Source: Gammaproteobacteria bacterium
GTDB lineage: Bacteria > Pseudomonadota > Gammaproteobacteria > Magnimaribacterales > D2472
Reading direction: 5' to 3'
DNA: 19,352 nt
Assembly: GCA_002710265.1 (NCBI GenBank)
Contig: PAJW01000043.1
Location: forward strand, 1 to 19,352
The notes under the pieces are model-generated. The model did not search any database, was not told the origin of the DNA, and was given only the letters and a program-made list of their open reading frames with translations. Shown here in pieces: positions 1-6,519 of the stretch; position 1 is the stretch's first letter; each line of letters starts with the position of its first letter. Made by a program: the position numbers and the translations under genes.

Positions 1-11
1 ATAATAAATTT

Positions 12-410
12 ATGAAAAAAATTATATTTTTAGTTTTATTTTTTAGTCTTTCATCTAATGCGCAAATGTCTTTAAAGGATTATGCTGAAATTCGTTTTGA
101 TTTTGATTTTGACAAGATGGATAAATCCTCATTAAGTTACATTATAAAAAAATGTCATGCGATAGGTGGATTTGCTGAACAAATTGGGATGAGTGGTGGT
201 AAAAATATGAGACTAGAATATGGAGGGTTGATGCTTCAAACTTATGAGATAACACATCCTTCTCTTTCAGAAGATGAACATTTTGAATTAATGCATAAAG
301 AAACAAAACCTCTCTATATAGAATATCTTAATTACTATAATAGAAATAAAAAAGATCCTGACTTAATAACAAGTGATTATGCATTTTGCAAAATGCTTAG
401 TGAAGCATAG
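12..410 (+). CDS. Small exported protein of unknown function
   Basis: I do not recognise this 132-residue protein. It starts with a clear type I signal peptide: Lys2-Lys3, a hydrophobic core at about residues 4-14, and a likely cleavage site after Ser-Asn-Ala (residues 15-17). The mature part is about 115 residues with no transmembrane helix, so it should be periplasmic or secreted. It contains an acidic-aromatic run (alternating Asp and Phe, about 28-35). Two cysteines, Cys48 in KKCHAIGG and Cys126 near the C-terminus, could form a disulfide. The ATG at 12 has no good Shine-Dalgarno site, but only 11 bases precede it in the window. Another small exported two-cysteine protein follows at 592, though the two share no obvious sequence similarity. 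The signal peptide and full-length frame make it a likely real gene; its role is unknown. Confidence 0.7.
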   Translation: MKKIIFLVLFFSLSSNAQMSLKDYAEIRFDFDFDKMDKSSLSYIIKKCHAIGGFAEQIGMSGGKNMRLEYGGLMLQTYEITHPSLSEDEHFELMHKETKPLYIEYLNYYNRNKKDPDLITSDYAFCKMLSEA

Positions 411-591
411 CAGTTATAAAAGTTTGACAAAGTGGCAAAACACAAAAAAGGCACTCGCAAACACAGTCACAGTAGGGGTTTCAGAGGTGGTGTTTTGTGC
501 AACTATTGAGTGGGAGCAAAATTATGAGTGACAATTTTGACGTCAAAAAGTACCAATTGAACATTGATAATATTTTAGTTATATTAGCAAA
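411..591. other. Compositionally odd 181-bp gap, possible gene remnant
   Basis: This gap separates two small exported-protein genes. Its central part (about 421-520) looks richer in G and C than its surroundings. A short open stretch at 432-509 (GTG start) would give 25 very basic residues with the core HSHSRGFRGGVLCNY before a stop. A second at 524-595 (ATG start) would give 23 residues beginning MSDNFDVKKYQL and overlaps the next gene's start. CAAAACAC at 436-443 is the inverted complement of GTGTTTTG at 490-497, with a 46-nt loop. Neither peptide is supported as a gene. The patch may be a decayed or transferred fragment, or a structured RNA; I cannot decide which. Confidence 0.35.
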
Positions 592-1068
592 ATGAAGCTA
601 TCAAAAGTATTTATATCTTTTTTTGTTTTTTCAGAACTGACTTATGCTCACGAAGTTGATTTAAATAAAGAGGAGCTTGTGAGATTATCTTCAGACTTTT
701 TAGTAAAAGATTTATCTATAGGTGATTCTATGAGAGTTTCATCATGGAGTTTTTGTGTTGAAGACAATAGATTTAGAATAAGCAGTCTAGTTGGAAATAC
801 AAAAAAATCAGAATATAGCTCTGAGTTTAAAATTCTTATGAGACCTGATAATAAAATTTCTCTTACAATTACACCTAGAGATGAAGATGAAAGAATAGAA
901 GATTTGATTCCAGGGTGGAGTGAATGTTATGAGGAAGATGCTATTTTTTATATGAATAAACCTAAGCCTGTTTATTATTACGTTACTGATATCAACGGTT
1001 TCAGTAAATTATCTTCATATATAAATTATCTTTACGATGAAGGTTTTAAGAAGGGCTCCAGATATTAA
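592..1068 (+). CDS. Small exported protein of unknown function
   Basis: This 158-residue protein is not recognised. It has a type I signal peptide: Lys2 and Lys5, a hydrophobic core at about 6-16, and likely cleavage after Thr-Tyr-Ala at 17-19. The mature part is about 139 residues, acidic in the middle (an Asp/Glu-rich run at about 97-105) and aromatic near the end (Tyr128-Tyr130). Cys55 and Cys112, both beside Trp-Ser or Ser-Glu contexts, could pair as a disulfide in the periplasm. There is no membrane helix after the signal. The ATG overlaps the stop of a tiny upstream frame (524-595) that is probably not real. A weak hairpin with a T-rich tail follows at 1094-1131. Function is unknown. 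Confidence 0.7.
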   Translation: MKLSKVFISFFVFSELTYAHEVDLNKEELVRLSSDFLVKDLSIGDSMRVSSWSFCVEDNRFRISSLVGNTKKSEYSSEFKILMRPDNKISLTITPRDEDERIEDLIPGWSECYEEDAIFYMNKPKPVYYYVTDINGFSKLSSYINYLYDEGFKKGSRY

Positions 1069-1093
1069 AAAAAATTTTCTAGCTAAATGCTGT

Positions 1094-1131
1094 AAACTTC
1101 AAACATAGATTTCCAAAGAAGTTTTTCTTTT
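1094..1131 (+). terminator. Weak candidate Rho-independent terminator
   Basis: AAACTTC (1094-1100) pairs with GAAGTTT (1118-1124) across a 17-nt loop and is followed by TTCTTTT. It sits between the 592-1068 gene and the oxidoreductase gene. The stem has only two G-C pairs and the loop is long, so this is a weak call. Confidence 0.25.
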
Positions 1132-1144
1132 AAGTGTGAATAAT

Positions 1145-1753
1145 ATGAAAATTTGTATAGTTTTTGGTCACTATAATACTAAAGATTCTTTTAACGCATC
1201 TGTTAGAGACATCTTTATTGATGAGGCAAAAAAAATTGGACATGAAATAGATCTGATTAATTTGTTTGATGAAGAAGAACAATTACCATTTTACAGAAGT
1301 GATATAAATCCTCCTCCAAGATTAGTAATGGACTATAGAAATAGACTTGAAGATGCTGATGTAATGTTTTTAATGAGTGCATGCCACAATTTAAGAATGA
1401 ATGTAATCCTTGAAAATTGGATTGATTGGGTTCTACATCCCACATGGTTTTTTTCCTATAAATCTCTATTACCCGATAGCAAGTTTTTTGGTAATTATGG
1501 ATATCCCGTTGCTGGCGCAATGAAAAATAAAATTGGAATTGTCTCTATGACTTATGGTGGACCAATGGTGAGCTATTTCAACTTTTCTCTTTTCGACAAT
1601 ATTCCTTATAGAAGATTAAAAAAGTCTGTATTTCAATTAGGAGGACTAAAGACAAAATATTTAAGATTTTATTCAGTTCTTCCTAATATGAAAAAAAGTG
1701 ATTTTGAAAAACAAATGCAAAAAGTAAGAAAATTTGCAAGAAGTTTAAAATGA
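1145..1753 (+). CDS. Flavodoxin-fold NAD(P)H oxidoreductase (quinone reductase / MdaB-KefF-like)
   Basis: This protein belongs to the flavodoxin-like fold NAD(P)H dehydrogenase (quinone) family, cytosolic FMN/FAD enzymes that pass two electrons from NAD(P)H to quinones or similar acceptors. It opens with a beta strand and a loop of the GHYNTKDSFN type, matching the family's GHPxxxSFN phosphate-binding loop. A PPPRLVMDYRNRLEDAD segment leads into the helix containing ILENWIDWVL, the counterpart of the usual ILKGWIDRVL. The usual YPxWW part of that motif is replaced by SACHNLRMN, so substrate or flavin contacts may differ. The ATG at 1145 is preferred because the fold starts immediately after it; an in-frame GTG at 1136 would add three residues. 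Its stop overlaps the start of the MFS gene at 1750 (ATGA), so the two are probably translated together, perhaps as reductase plus exporter. Confidence 0.75.
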   Translation: MKICIVFGHYNTKDSFNASVRDIFIDEAKKIGHEIDLINLFDEEEQLPFYRSDINPPPRLVMDYRNRLEDADVMFLMSACHNLRMNVILENWIDWVLHPTWFFSYKSLLPDSKFFGNYGYPVAGAMKNKIGIVSMTYGGPMVSYFNFSLFDNIPYRRLKKSVFQLGGLKTKYLRFYSVLPNMKKSDFEKQMQKVRKFARSLK

Positions 1754-2985
1754 AGTTTTTTGGTTGGAGAATGGTATTCACTGGTCTTACCCTTGAGTTC
1801 ACTGTTGTAGGTTTCCTTTTTTACAGCTTTCCTGTCATTTGGCCTTACCTGATATCAGAACTAGGCATGACTGAAAGTCAGCTTGGAATGGTTTCTGCAT
1901 TCTATTTTATTCCTGTGGCAATTTTGGCAATTATTATTGGACGCGCCCTTGATAAGTATTCTGTTAAAAAATTTATGATGATGGGAGCCATAATTTACGC
2001 TGTTGGGCTTTTCTCTTTAAGTTTCATAAATTCTTATTGGTCTCTTCTAACCATTTATCTCACAATTCTTGCCTTAGGATCAATTATGATGGGAAATTTA
2101 GCTGTATCTAAATTAATCTCAAATTGGTTTGATAAAAATGCAGGTAGAGCCTTAGGTATCGCAGCAATAGGTATTTCCTTTTCGGGAGTTATGTTGCCTT
2201 TGATTGTTGATCCTCTTCTTGACTTAGTAGGTTGGAGAAATGTTTATGTAATCTTTGCTTCAATAGTTCTTTTTATCATTCTACCTCTTATTTTTTTTAC
2301 TGTTATTGATGATCCAAAGACTGTAAATCAAGTTAAAGATGGCATTAAAAAAGATTTTATAGAAGAATCTTTACCTAAGGAGATGAACGCAAAACAGCTT
2401 TTATCAAAAAAAGTATTTTGGTTAATTTCTTTGGCGTTCGCTTTTCAATTTCTTTCCATGATGGGTGTGCTTGCTTTTCTGCCAGTTCATGCAAGTAAAA
2501 TGGGACTTGATGAAACCTGGAGTCTTATAGGATTACCTATCAAGCAATATGTTTTTGCATACTCTTTAGCTGCATTTGGAGGAGTTCTAGGAAAAATAAT
2601 ATTTGGGTATCTAATGGATATGATGAAAGCTGCACATCCTGCAATGATGGCTATGTTCCTTCAAGCAACTGGAATCTTCGGAATAACTTATTTTAATGAA
2701 CCAAATATATTTCTCTTATGTTCATTCATATTTGGTTTAGGTTTTGGTGCTGCAACGCCTCTCATGACTGCATGTTATCTTCGAATTTTTGGAGCACATA
2801 ATCTTGGAAAAGCTAGAGGCATCTCATCTCCAATTATTTCTCCACTTCAGCCAATAGGAATATTAATAACAAGCATTCTAATAGGTTTTCATGATACTTA
2901 CTTTGTAGCTTTCAATATTATGGGATGTTTTGCTCTAGTAGCTGTACTTTTGGCAAGCCAAATCCAAGAGCCAGAAAAAATCTGA
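1750..2985 (+). CDS. MFS transporter, OFA/monocarboxylate-porter-like
   Basis: This 411-residue inner-membrane protein has about twelve hydrophobic segments, the usual size and layout of a Major Facilitator Superfamily carrier. The loop after TM2 carries the MFS motif A pattern, here GRALDKYSVKKFMM. The segment around residues 119-130 (ISNWFDKNAGRALGIA) and the GWRNVYV stretch before TM6 resemble the oxalate/formate antiporter and monocarboxylate porter branch (WFxxxRGxAxGI). That suggests a small organic anion as substrate, but the substrate cannot be read from sequence. A charged central loop (about 190-215) separates the two six-helix halves. The start ATG overlaps the stop of the upstream oxidoreductase gene, and no other start fits. 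The gene ends 36 bp before the convergent MAPEG gene, with no convincing terminator between them. Confidence 0.85.
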   Translation: MKFFGWRMVFTGLTLEFTVVGFLFYSFPVIWPYLISELGMTESQLGMVSAFYFIPVAILAIIIGRALDKYSVKKFMMMGAIIYAVGLFSLSFINSYWSLLTIYLTILALGSIMMGNLAVSKLISNWFDKNAGRALGIAAIGISFSGVMLPLIVDPLLDLVGWRNVYVIFASIVLFIILPLIFFTVIDDPKTVNQVKDGIKKDFIEESLPKEMNAKQLLSKKVFWLISLAFAFQFLSMMGVLAFLPVHASKMGLDETWSLIGLPIKQYVFAYSLAAFGGVLGKIIFGYLMDMMKAAHPAMMAMFLQATGIFGITYFNEPNIFLLCSFIFGLGFGAATPLMTACYLRIFGAHNLGKARGISSPIISPLQPIGILITSILIGFHDTYFVAFNIMGCFALVAVLLASQIQEPEKI

Positions 2986-3021
2986 TTTTTCTTTGCAGCG
3001 ACTGTGAAATCACCTTCACTA

Positions 3022-3465
3022 TTATTTAATTATAGTGTTCCAAACTGCTAAAAAAGTTAAAAAAGCAAAGAGTTGCGAAAAAGCCATAAAAGCTAAAACC
3101 AACCATCCAATTACAAAAATAATAAATCTCAACAAAACAAAGTTAAATGTAAGCTGTATCAAAGAATGAATGACTCTTAAAACTACAAATGTCCAAGCCA
3201 ATTGAATCATTAAAGGGTCATATTTATCTATTAATGCAATACTTAAAGTAATTACATAAAATGCCACTGGTTGTTCAAAAAGATGATTATAGTTATCTCC
3301 AGCTCTTTCTACCCAACGGGGAAGAGATCCTTTTAAATCTTTTGTATTTGCTGCATCTTGTGGGTTTTTAATAAACCTTACACGCCCATACGCTAATAAT
3401 AAGAAAACTATAAATGTCCAAATTATTAAAACAAATACTGGTGTTAAAAGCGCTATTTGATTCAT
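3022..3465 (-). CDS. MAPEG-family integral membrane protein
   Basis: This is a 147-residue protein with four hydrophobic segments (about 5-27, 65-85, 88-112, 115-142), the size and topology of MAPEG proteins (membrane-associated proteins in eicosanoid and glutathione metabolism). The family signature lies in the first cytosolic loop and second helix: Arg54-Ala-Gly-Asp-Asn-Tyr-Asn-His followed by LFEQPVAFY, matching the RAxxNxxE-type glutathione-site motif. The RVIHSLIQLTFN segment in helix 3 is also typical. Bacterial members are often glutathione transferases or peroxidases, but many have no known substrate, so the activity here is inferred only at family level. It lies alone on the minus strand, convergent with the MFS gene and divergent from the ASST-like gene at 3552. 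Confidence 0.85.
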   Translation of the reverse strand: MNQIALLTPVFVLIIWTFIVFLLLAYGRVRFIKNPQDAANTKDLKGSLPRWVERAGDNYNHLFEQPVAFYVITLSIALIDKYDPLMIQLAWTFVVLRVIHSLIQLTFNFVLLRFIIFVIGWLVLAFMAFSQLFAFLTFLAVWNTIIK

Positions 3466-3503
3466 ATTAACCTACATATATTAGAAATTATTTTATTAAA
3501 ACA

Positions 3504-3509
3504 TATAAT
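3504..3509 (+). promoter_or_regulatory. Candidate -10 box upstream of the ASST-like gene
   Basis: A perfect TATAAT lies 42 nt before the ATG at 3552, in the 86-bp divergent gap between the MAPEG and ASST-like genes. The matching -35 region (TTAGAA, 3481-3486, 17-nt spacer) is poor. In AT-rich DNA such a box can arise by chance. It would drive the start of the glycan cluster. Confidence 0.35.
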
Positions 3510-3551
3510 AATTACCTTATATTAATATTTGAAGTAAAATTGCCAACATAA

Positions 3552-4946
3552 ATGTTCAAAAAAATTGAAATATGGATTCTTTATCTTGTAGTATTGCTAA
3601 GCATTGTCTTTGCAATTGGATTTGGAGTGCTTGTAAGACAAGAAATAGTAGGTGATACAAAGCTTGGTAAAGTTGATATATCCAGTGTTTCTGGGCCTGC
3701 TGCATACATAGCTAGCCTTCCTGAGCAATTTCTAAAAAAAATGCTTAAACCAAATCCAAATAGAGTTAATGATATTTGGGATGAGGATAGATTTTTCTTT
3801 TCTCAAAAAGGTTTTGAAGGAACTCCTAACTCATTTGAATCATACCTTCTGCTGTCAAGATATGATGGCGATTTGAGTGAGGGAGTGGTTGAGCTTGTAG
3901 ATTTAACAAATTTTGAAGTTTTGCATACCTGGAATCCAGATATCGATGCTTTCAACAATATGATAAATCAAGTTGATGAGTTCAAATATATAGATAGAGA
4001 TGATAATAATAGTAGAAAAACTTTAATGCATCCTAAGCTTACCAATGATGGTGGTTTGATATTTGGATGGAATTCTCCATTAAGAAAAATTGACGCATGT
4101 TCTAAAATAGTTTTTCAGAACACAGCTGATATTTTTCATCATTCTATAGAAACAGATAATTCAGGTAATATTTGGGCTGCAAGTCATATGTATCCGCAAA
4201 CTCTTTCATCTGAAAAGGTGGGTAGAGATATCTTTGGAAGTGGAGGTTTTTTAGATGATGCCATTGTGAAGTTAAATCCTAGCGGAGAAATATTATACGA
4301 AAAATCTCTTTCACAAGTATTTTTAGAAAATGATATGGAATATCTTTTATTTCTTGGGGGAGGCTTAACATTTAATAGAGATCCGATACATCTAAATGAT
4401 ATTCAACCTGTAAATAATGATAGCGAATATTGGAAAGAGGGAGATGTTTTTCTTTCCCTAAGGCATCAGTCAATGATTTTATTATATAGACCATCAAGCA
4501 ATAAAATCATATGGAAAGGAACAGGACCATTCTTTCACCAGCACGATGTCGATATACTTGATGATCATACAATATCAATATTTGATAATAACGCCAAGAT
4601 TTTTAAAGACGGAAGGACTGTAGATGGATTCAATAAAGTTATTATTTATAACTTTAAAGAAGATAGTTACACATCCTATATGTCAGATAGTCTTGCCGAG
4701 CATGATGTTCGGACACCTAACCAAGGTAGAAGTGAAATACTTCCAAATAAGGAATTATTTATAGAAGAAAGCTTTTATGCAAGAACACTTTATTTCAATG
4801 CTGACGGTTCTTTAAGATGGTCACATGTTAATACTGCAAATAATGATAAAGTATATAAAGTTGGATGGTCACGAATTTTATATACTCAAGAAGATATTAA
4901 AATTGTAAATAGTTTCCTTGATAACAGAGGTGTTTGCGATGAATAA
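3552..4946 (+). CDS. Membrane-anchored arylsulfotransferase (ASST)-like beta-propeller protein
   Basis: This 464-residue protein has one N-terminal transmembrane helix (about 8-28), probably an uncleaved anchor that leaves the rest in the periplasm. The remainder matches the arylsulfotransferase (ASST) superfamily, beta-propeller enzymes that move sulfate between phenolic esters through a histidine intermediate without PAPS. Expected landmarks appear in order: His196-His197 in FHHSIE, His280 in IHLNDI, Arg304-His305 in LSLRHQSM, and His329/His331 in FHQHDVD. These line up with the four active-site positions known in bacterial ASST (three His and one Arg). Repeated blades such as NSGNIWAAS and NADGSLRWSH support the propeller. 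It heads a cluster that also has a PAPS-type sulfotransferase (5514), so sulfate transfer is plausible. Many homologues of this branch are uncharacterised, so activity is inferred. It overlaps the next gene by 8 nt. Confidence 0.75.
   Translation: MFKKIEIWILYLVVLLSIVFAIGFGVLVRQEIVGDTKLGKVDISSVSGPAAYIASLPEQFLKKMLKPNPNRVNDIWDEDRFFFSQKGFEGTPNSFESYLLLSRYDGDLSEGVVELVDLTNFEVLHTWNPDIDAFNNMINQVDEFKYIDRDDNNSRKTLMHPKLTNDGGLIFGWNSPLRKIDACSKIVFQNTADIFHHSIETDNSGNIWAASHMYPQTLSSEKVGRDIFGSGGFLDDAIVKLNPSGEILYEKSLSQVFLENDMEYLLFLGGGLTFNRDPIHLNDIQPVNNDSEYWKEGDVFLSLRHQSMILLYRPSSNKIIWKGTGPFFHQHDVDILDDHTISIFDNNAKIFKDGRTVDGFNKVIIYNFKEDSYTSYMSDSLAEHDVRTPNQGRSEILPNKELFIEESFYARTLYFNADGSLRWSHVNTANNDKVYKVGWSRILYTQEDIKIVNSFLDNRGVCDE
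4926..4930 (+). promoter_or_regulatory. Ribosome binding site that fixes the start at 4939
   Basis: AGAGG lies 8 nt before ATG 4939, inside the end of the ASST-like gene. It supports 4939 over the in-frame ATG at 4918, since translation from 4939 begins directly with a hydrophobic signal-like segment. Confidence 0.5.
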
Positions 4947-5127
4947 GCTAATTTTATTTTTACCTTTAATATCATTATCAATGTTTACTTTTGCTTATAT
5001 TGGTCCTGGGATGAGTGGTGGAGTTATTGCAGCCATTTTAGGCTTTATTGCAGCATTTTTATTGGCATTATGGAGTATTTTGTATTATCCAATTAAACGT
5101 ATGCTCAATAAAAGAAAAGATAAATAA
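4939..5127 (+). CDS. Small two-helix membrane protein with YIGPG motif
   Basis: This is a 62-residue protein starting at the ATG that overlaps the ASST-like gene's stop by 8 nt. It has a hydrophobic N-terminal segment (about 4-18), then the motif YIGPGMSGG, a second hydrophobic helix (about 31-50), and a basic tail (YYPIKRMLNKRKDK) that should sit in the cytoplasm. Small proteins with a YIGPG(A/M) motif, a long hydrophobic helix and a YPIKR-like end are, from memory, common in surface-polysaccharide and phosphodiesterase/sulfatase neighbourhoods, but I know of no assigned function. Translational overlap with the ASST-like gene suggests the two are made together. It could be a membrane partner or stabiliser of that enzyme; this is inference. 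Confidence 0.7.
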   Translation: MNKLILFLPLISLSMFTFAYIGPGMSGGVIAAILGFIAAFLLALWSILYYPIKRMLNKRKDK

Positions 5128-5160
5128 AATGTTTTATCAAATAATTAGTAATGAAACTGA

Positions 5161-5517
5161 ATGAATCATTTTGTTTTACTTTTGATCTGTATTTTCTCTG
5201 TTGAAGCTTTTTTTAGATTAAATTTTTTATTACTTGTAGGCTCAATTCTTAATGTTACTAAAAGGGTTTTATACGTAATACCTCAAGATAGAATAAGCGA
5301 CCATTGGAAAGAAAAAATAATTCCAATGTATGCATGTAGGATTATGAAATTTTCATTACAAATTTTACTAATTTTTATGTTTATAGTTTCATTTTTATTT
5401 ATTTCCAATACTTATATTTTTAACTTTTTTGAATTGATATTTTCATTTCTTGGAATTATTGAATCTATATTTTTTACATCTGTATATGTTTTTTTGAGAA
5501 GGATATTTATTAAATGA
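5161..5517 (+). CDS. Small integral membrane protein, unknown function
   Basis: This 118-residue protein is very rich in Phe, Ile and Leu. It has hydrophobic segments at about 3-31, 62-86 and 88-112, giving two or three membrane passes, with a short basic-polar loop between them (around residues 35-55, containing QDRISDHWKEKIIP). I recognise no family. The ATG at 5161 lies 33 nt after the preceding gene; an ATG at 5151 is out of frame and soon stops. The stop overlaps the start of the sulfotransferase gene (ATGA at 5514-5517), so the two are probably translationally coupled. Its place between the ASST-like gene and a sulfotransferase suggests a role in the same surface-glycan process, but nothing in the sequence proves it. 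Confidence 0.65.
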   Translation: MNHFVLLLICIFSVEAFFRLNFLLLVGSILNVTKRVLYVIPQDRISDHWKEKIIPMYACRIMKFSLQILLIFMFIVSFLFISNTYIFNFFELIFSFLGIIESIFFTSVYVFLRRIFIK

Positions 5518-6479
5518 ATAATTATTCTTGGATGCAGCAGAAACTTCATCAATATGCACTTTCATCAAAGTTTATGCGAGAAGCGGCCTTTGACTTAGAA
5601 AGTTTAACTACAAAACCCATTCGGCATAATGATAATCATGTATTTATTTCAGGTATTGCTCGCTCTGGAACAACTATATTATTGAATGCTATATACAAAT
5701 CGAATGAATTTGCATCTCTATCATATAAAGATATGCCATTCGTTCTTGCACCAAACCTTTGGTCAAAGTTATCACCATTTAAAAAAGATTTAGACCTAAT
5801 AGAGAGAGCTCATGGAGATGGAATTGAAGTTTCAAAAGAATCTCCAGAAGCATTTGAGGAGGTCTTCTGGATGACTTTTTATGATTCTAGAAGCAGCATT
5901 GATGAAATGTTTAGAACTTATGTATCCCTCATTAATCACAAATACCAAAAATACAGATACTTAAGTAAAAATAATCAGAATATAAAAAGAATAGAAGTAA
6001 TATCTAGAATATTTCCAAATTCTAAAATATTAATTCCATTCAGAGAGCCACTTCAACAAGCATACTCTTTGCTATATCAACATAAAAGATTTATTAATAA
6101 TTCTAATCAAAATAAATTTATATCAAATTATATGAAGTGGATAGGGCATACCGAGTTTGGACCCAATTACATACCTATGTATAAGAATGGCATTGACTAT
6201 AATGATGATATGAATATTAATCACTGGATTGAACAATGGTGCTTAAATTATCAAAGCTCTTTGGATTCTTTTAAAGATAAGAAAAATATCCATTTTATTT
6301 GCTATGAAAAGTTGTGTGAATCAAATGAATATTGGTTAAATACCTTAAAAATTTTAGATATTAAGGAAAAATATAGCTTCCCATTTAAAACTGCTATAAA
6401 AGAAATATCTTTAGATTATGATCATGAATTCAATGATAAAGCTTCGTTCATATACTCTGAGTTATCTAAATATACATAA
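5514..6479 (+). CDS. PAPS-dependent sulfotransferase family protein
   Basis: This 321-residue cytosolic protein belongs to the sulfotransferase superfamily, which transfers sulfate from PAPS to sugar, lipid or other acceptors. The 5'-phosphosulfate-binding loop is clear at about 46-54 (SGIARSGTT), after a beta strand. The 3'-phosphate-binding segment appears at about 163-186: ISRIFPNSKILIPFREPLQQ, with the typical Arg in FREP and a following Ser185. The ESPEAFEEVFW stretch (about 109-119) resembles the acceptor-side region of this bacterial branch. Length fits the family. The acceptor cannot be predicted. The start overlaps the stop of the small membrane protein gene upstream. Together with the ASST-like gene, this is the second sulfur-transfer gene of the cluster, the two using different chemistries. 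The acceptor is probably a surface glycan or glycolipid, by context. Confidence 0.85.
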   Translation: MNNYSWMQQKLHQYALSSKFMREAAFDLESLTTKPIRHNDNHVFISGIARSGTTILLNAIYKSNEFASLSYKDMPFVLAPNLWSKLSPFKKDLDLIERAHGDGIEVSKESPEAFEEVFWMTFYDSRSSIDEMFRTYVSLINHKYQKYRYLSKNNQNIKRIEVISRIFPNSKILIPFREPLQQAYSLLYQHKRFINNSNQNKFISNYMKWIGHTEFGPNYIPMYKNGIDYNDDMNINHWIEQWCLNYQSSLDSFKDKKNIHFICYEKLCESNEYWLNTLKILDIKEKYSFPFKTAIKEISLDYDHEFNDKASFIYSELSKYT

Positions 6480-6490
6480 TTTCCAAAGTG

Positions 6491-6496
6491 TATAAT
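6491..6496 (+). promoter_or_regulatory. Candidate -10 box before the GINT1-like gene
   Basis: A perfect TATAAT lies 23 nt before ATG 6520, in the 40-bp gap after the sulfotransferase gene. No good -35 box is seen at the proper distance. It could be an internal promoter splitting the cluster, or chance in AT-rich DNA. Confidence 0.3.
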
Positions 6497-6519
6497 GCTT
6501 GCATGAATAGAGAACTAAG

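Noticed and set aside
524-595. Short ORF MSDNFDVKKYQL..., 23 residues
   Set aside because: Too short and without supporting ribosome site or conserved context that I can see; reported only as part of the odd patch.
4918-4938. In-frame ATG at 4918 as start of the YIGPG small protein
   Set aside because: The ATG at 4939 has an AGAGG site at proper distance and puts the hydrophobic segment at the N-terminus; 4918 would overlap the upstream gene by 29 nt.
5151-5204. ATG at 5151 as a start for the small membrane protein
   Set aside because: It is in a different frame and reaches a stop after about 17 codons.
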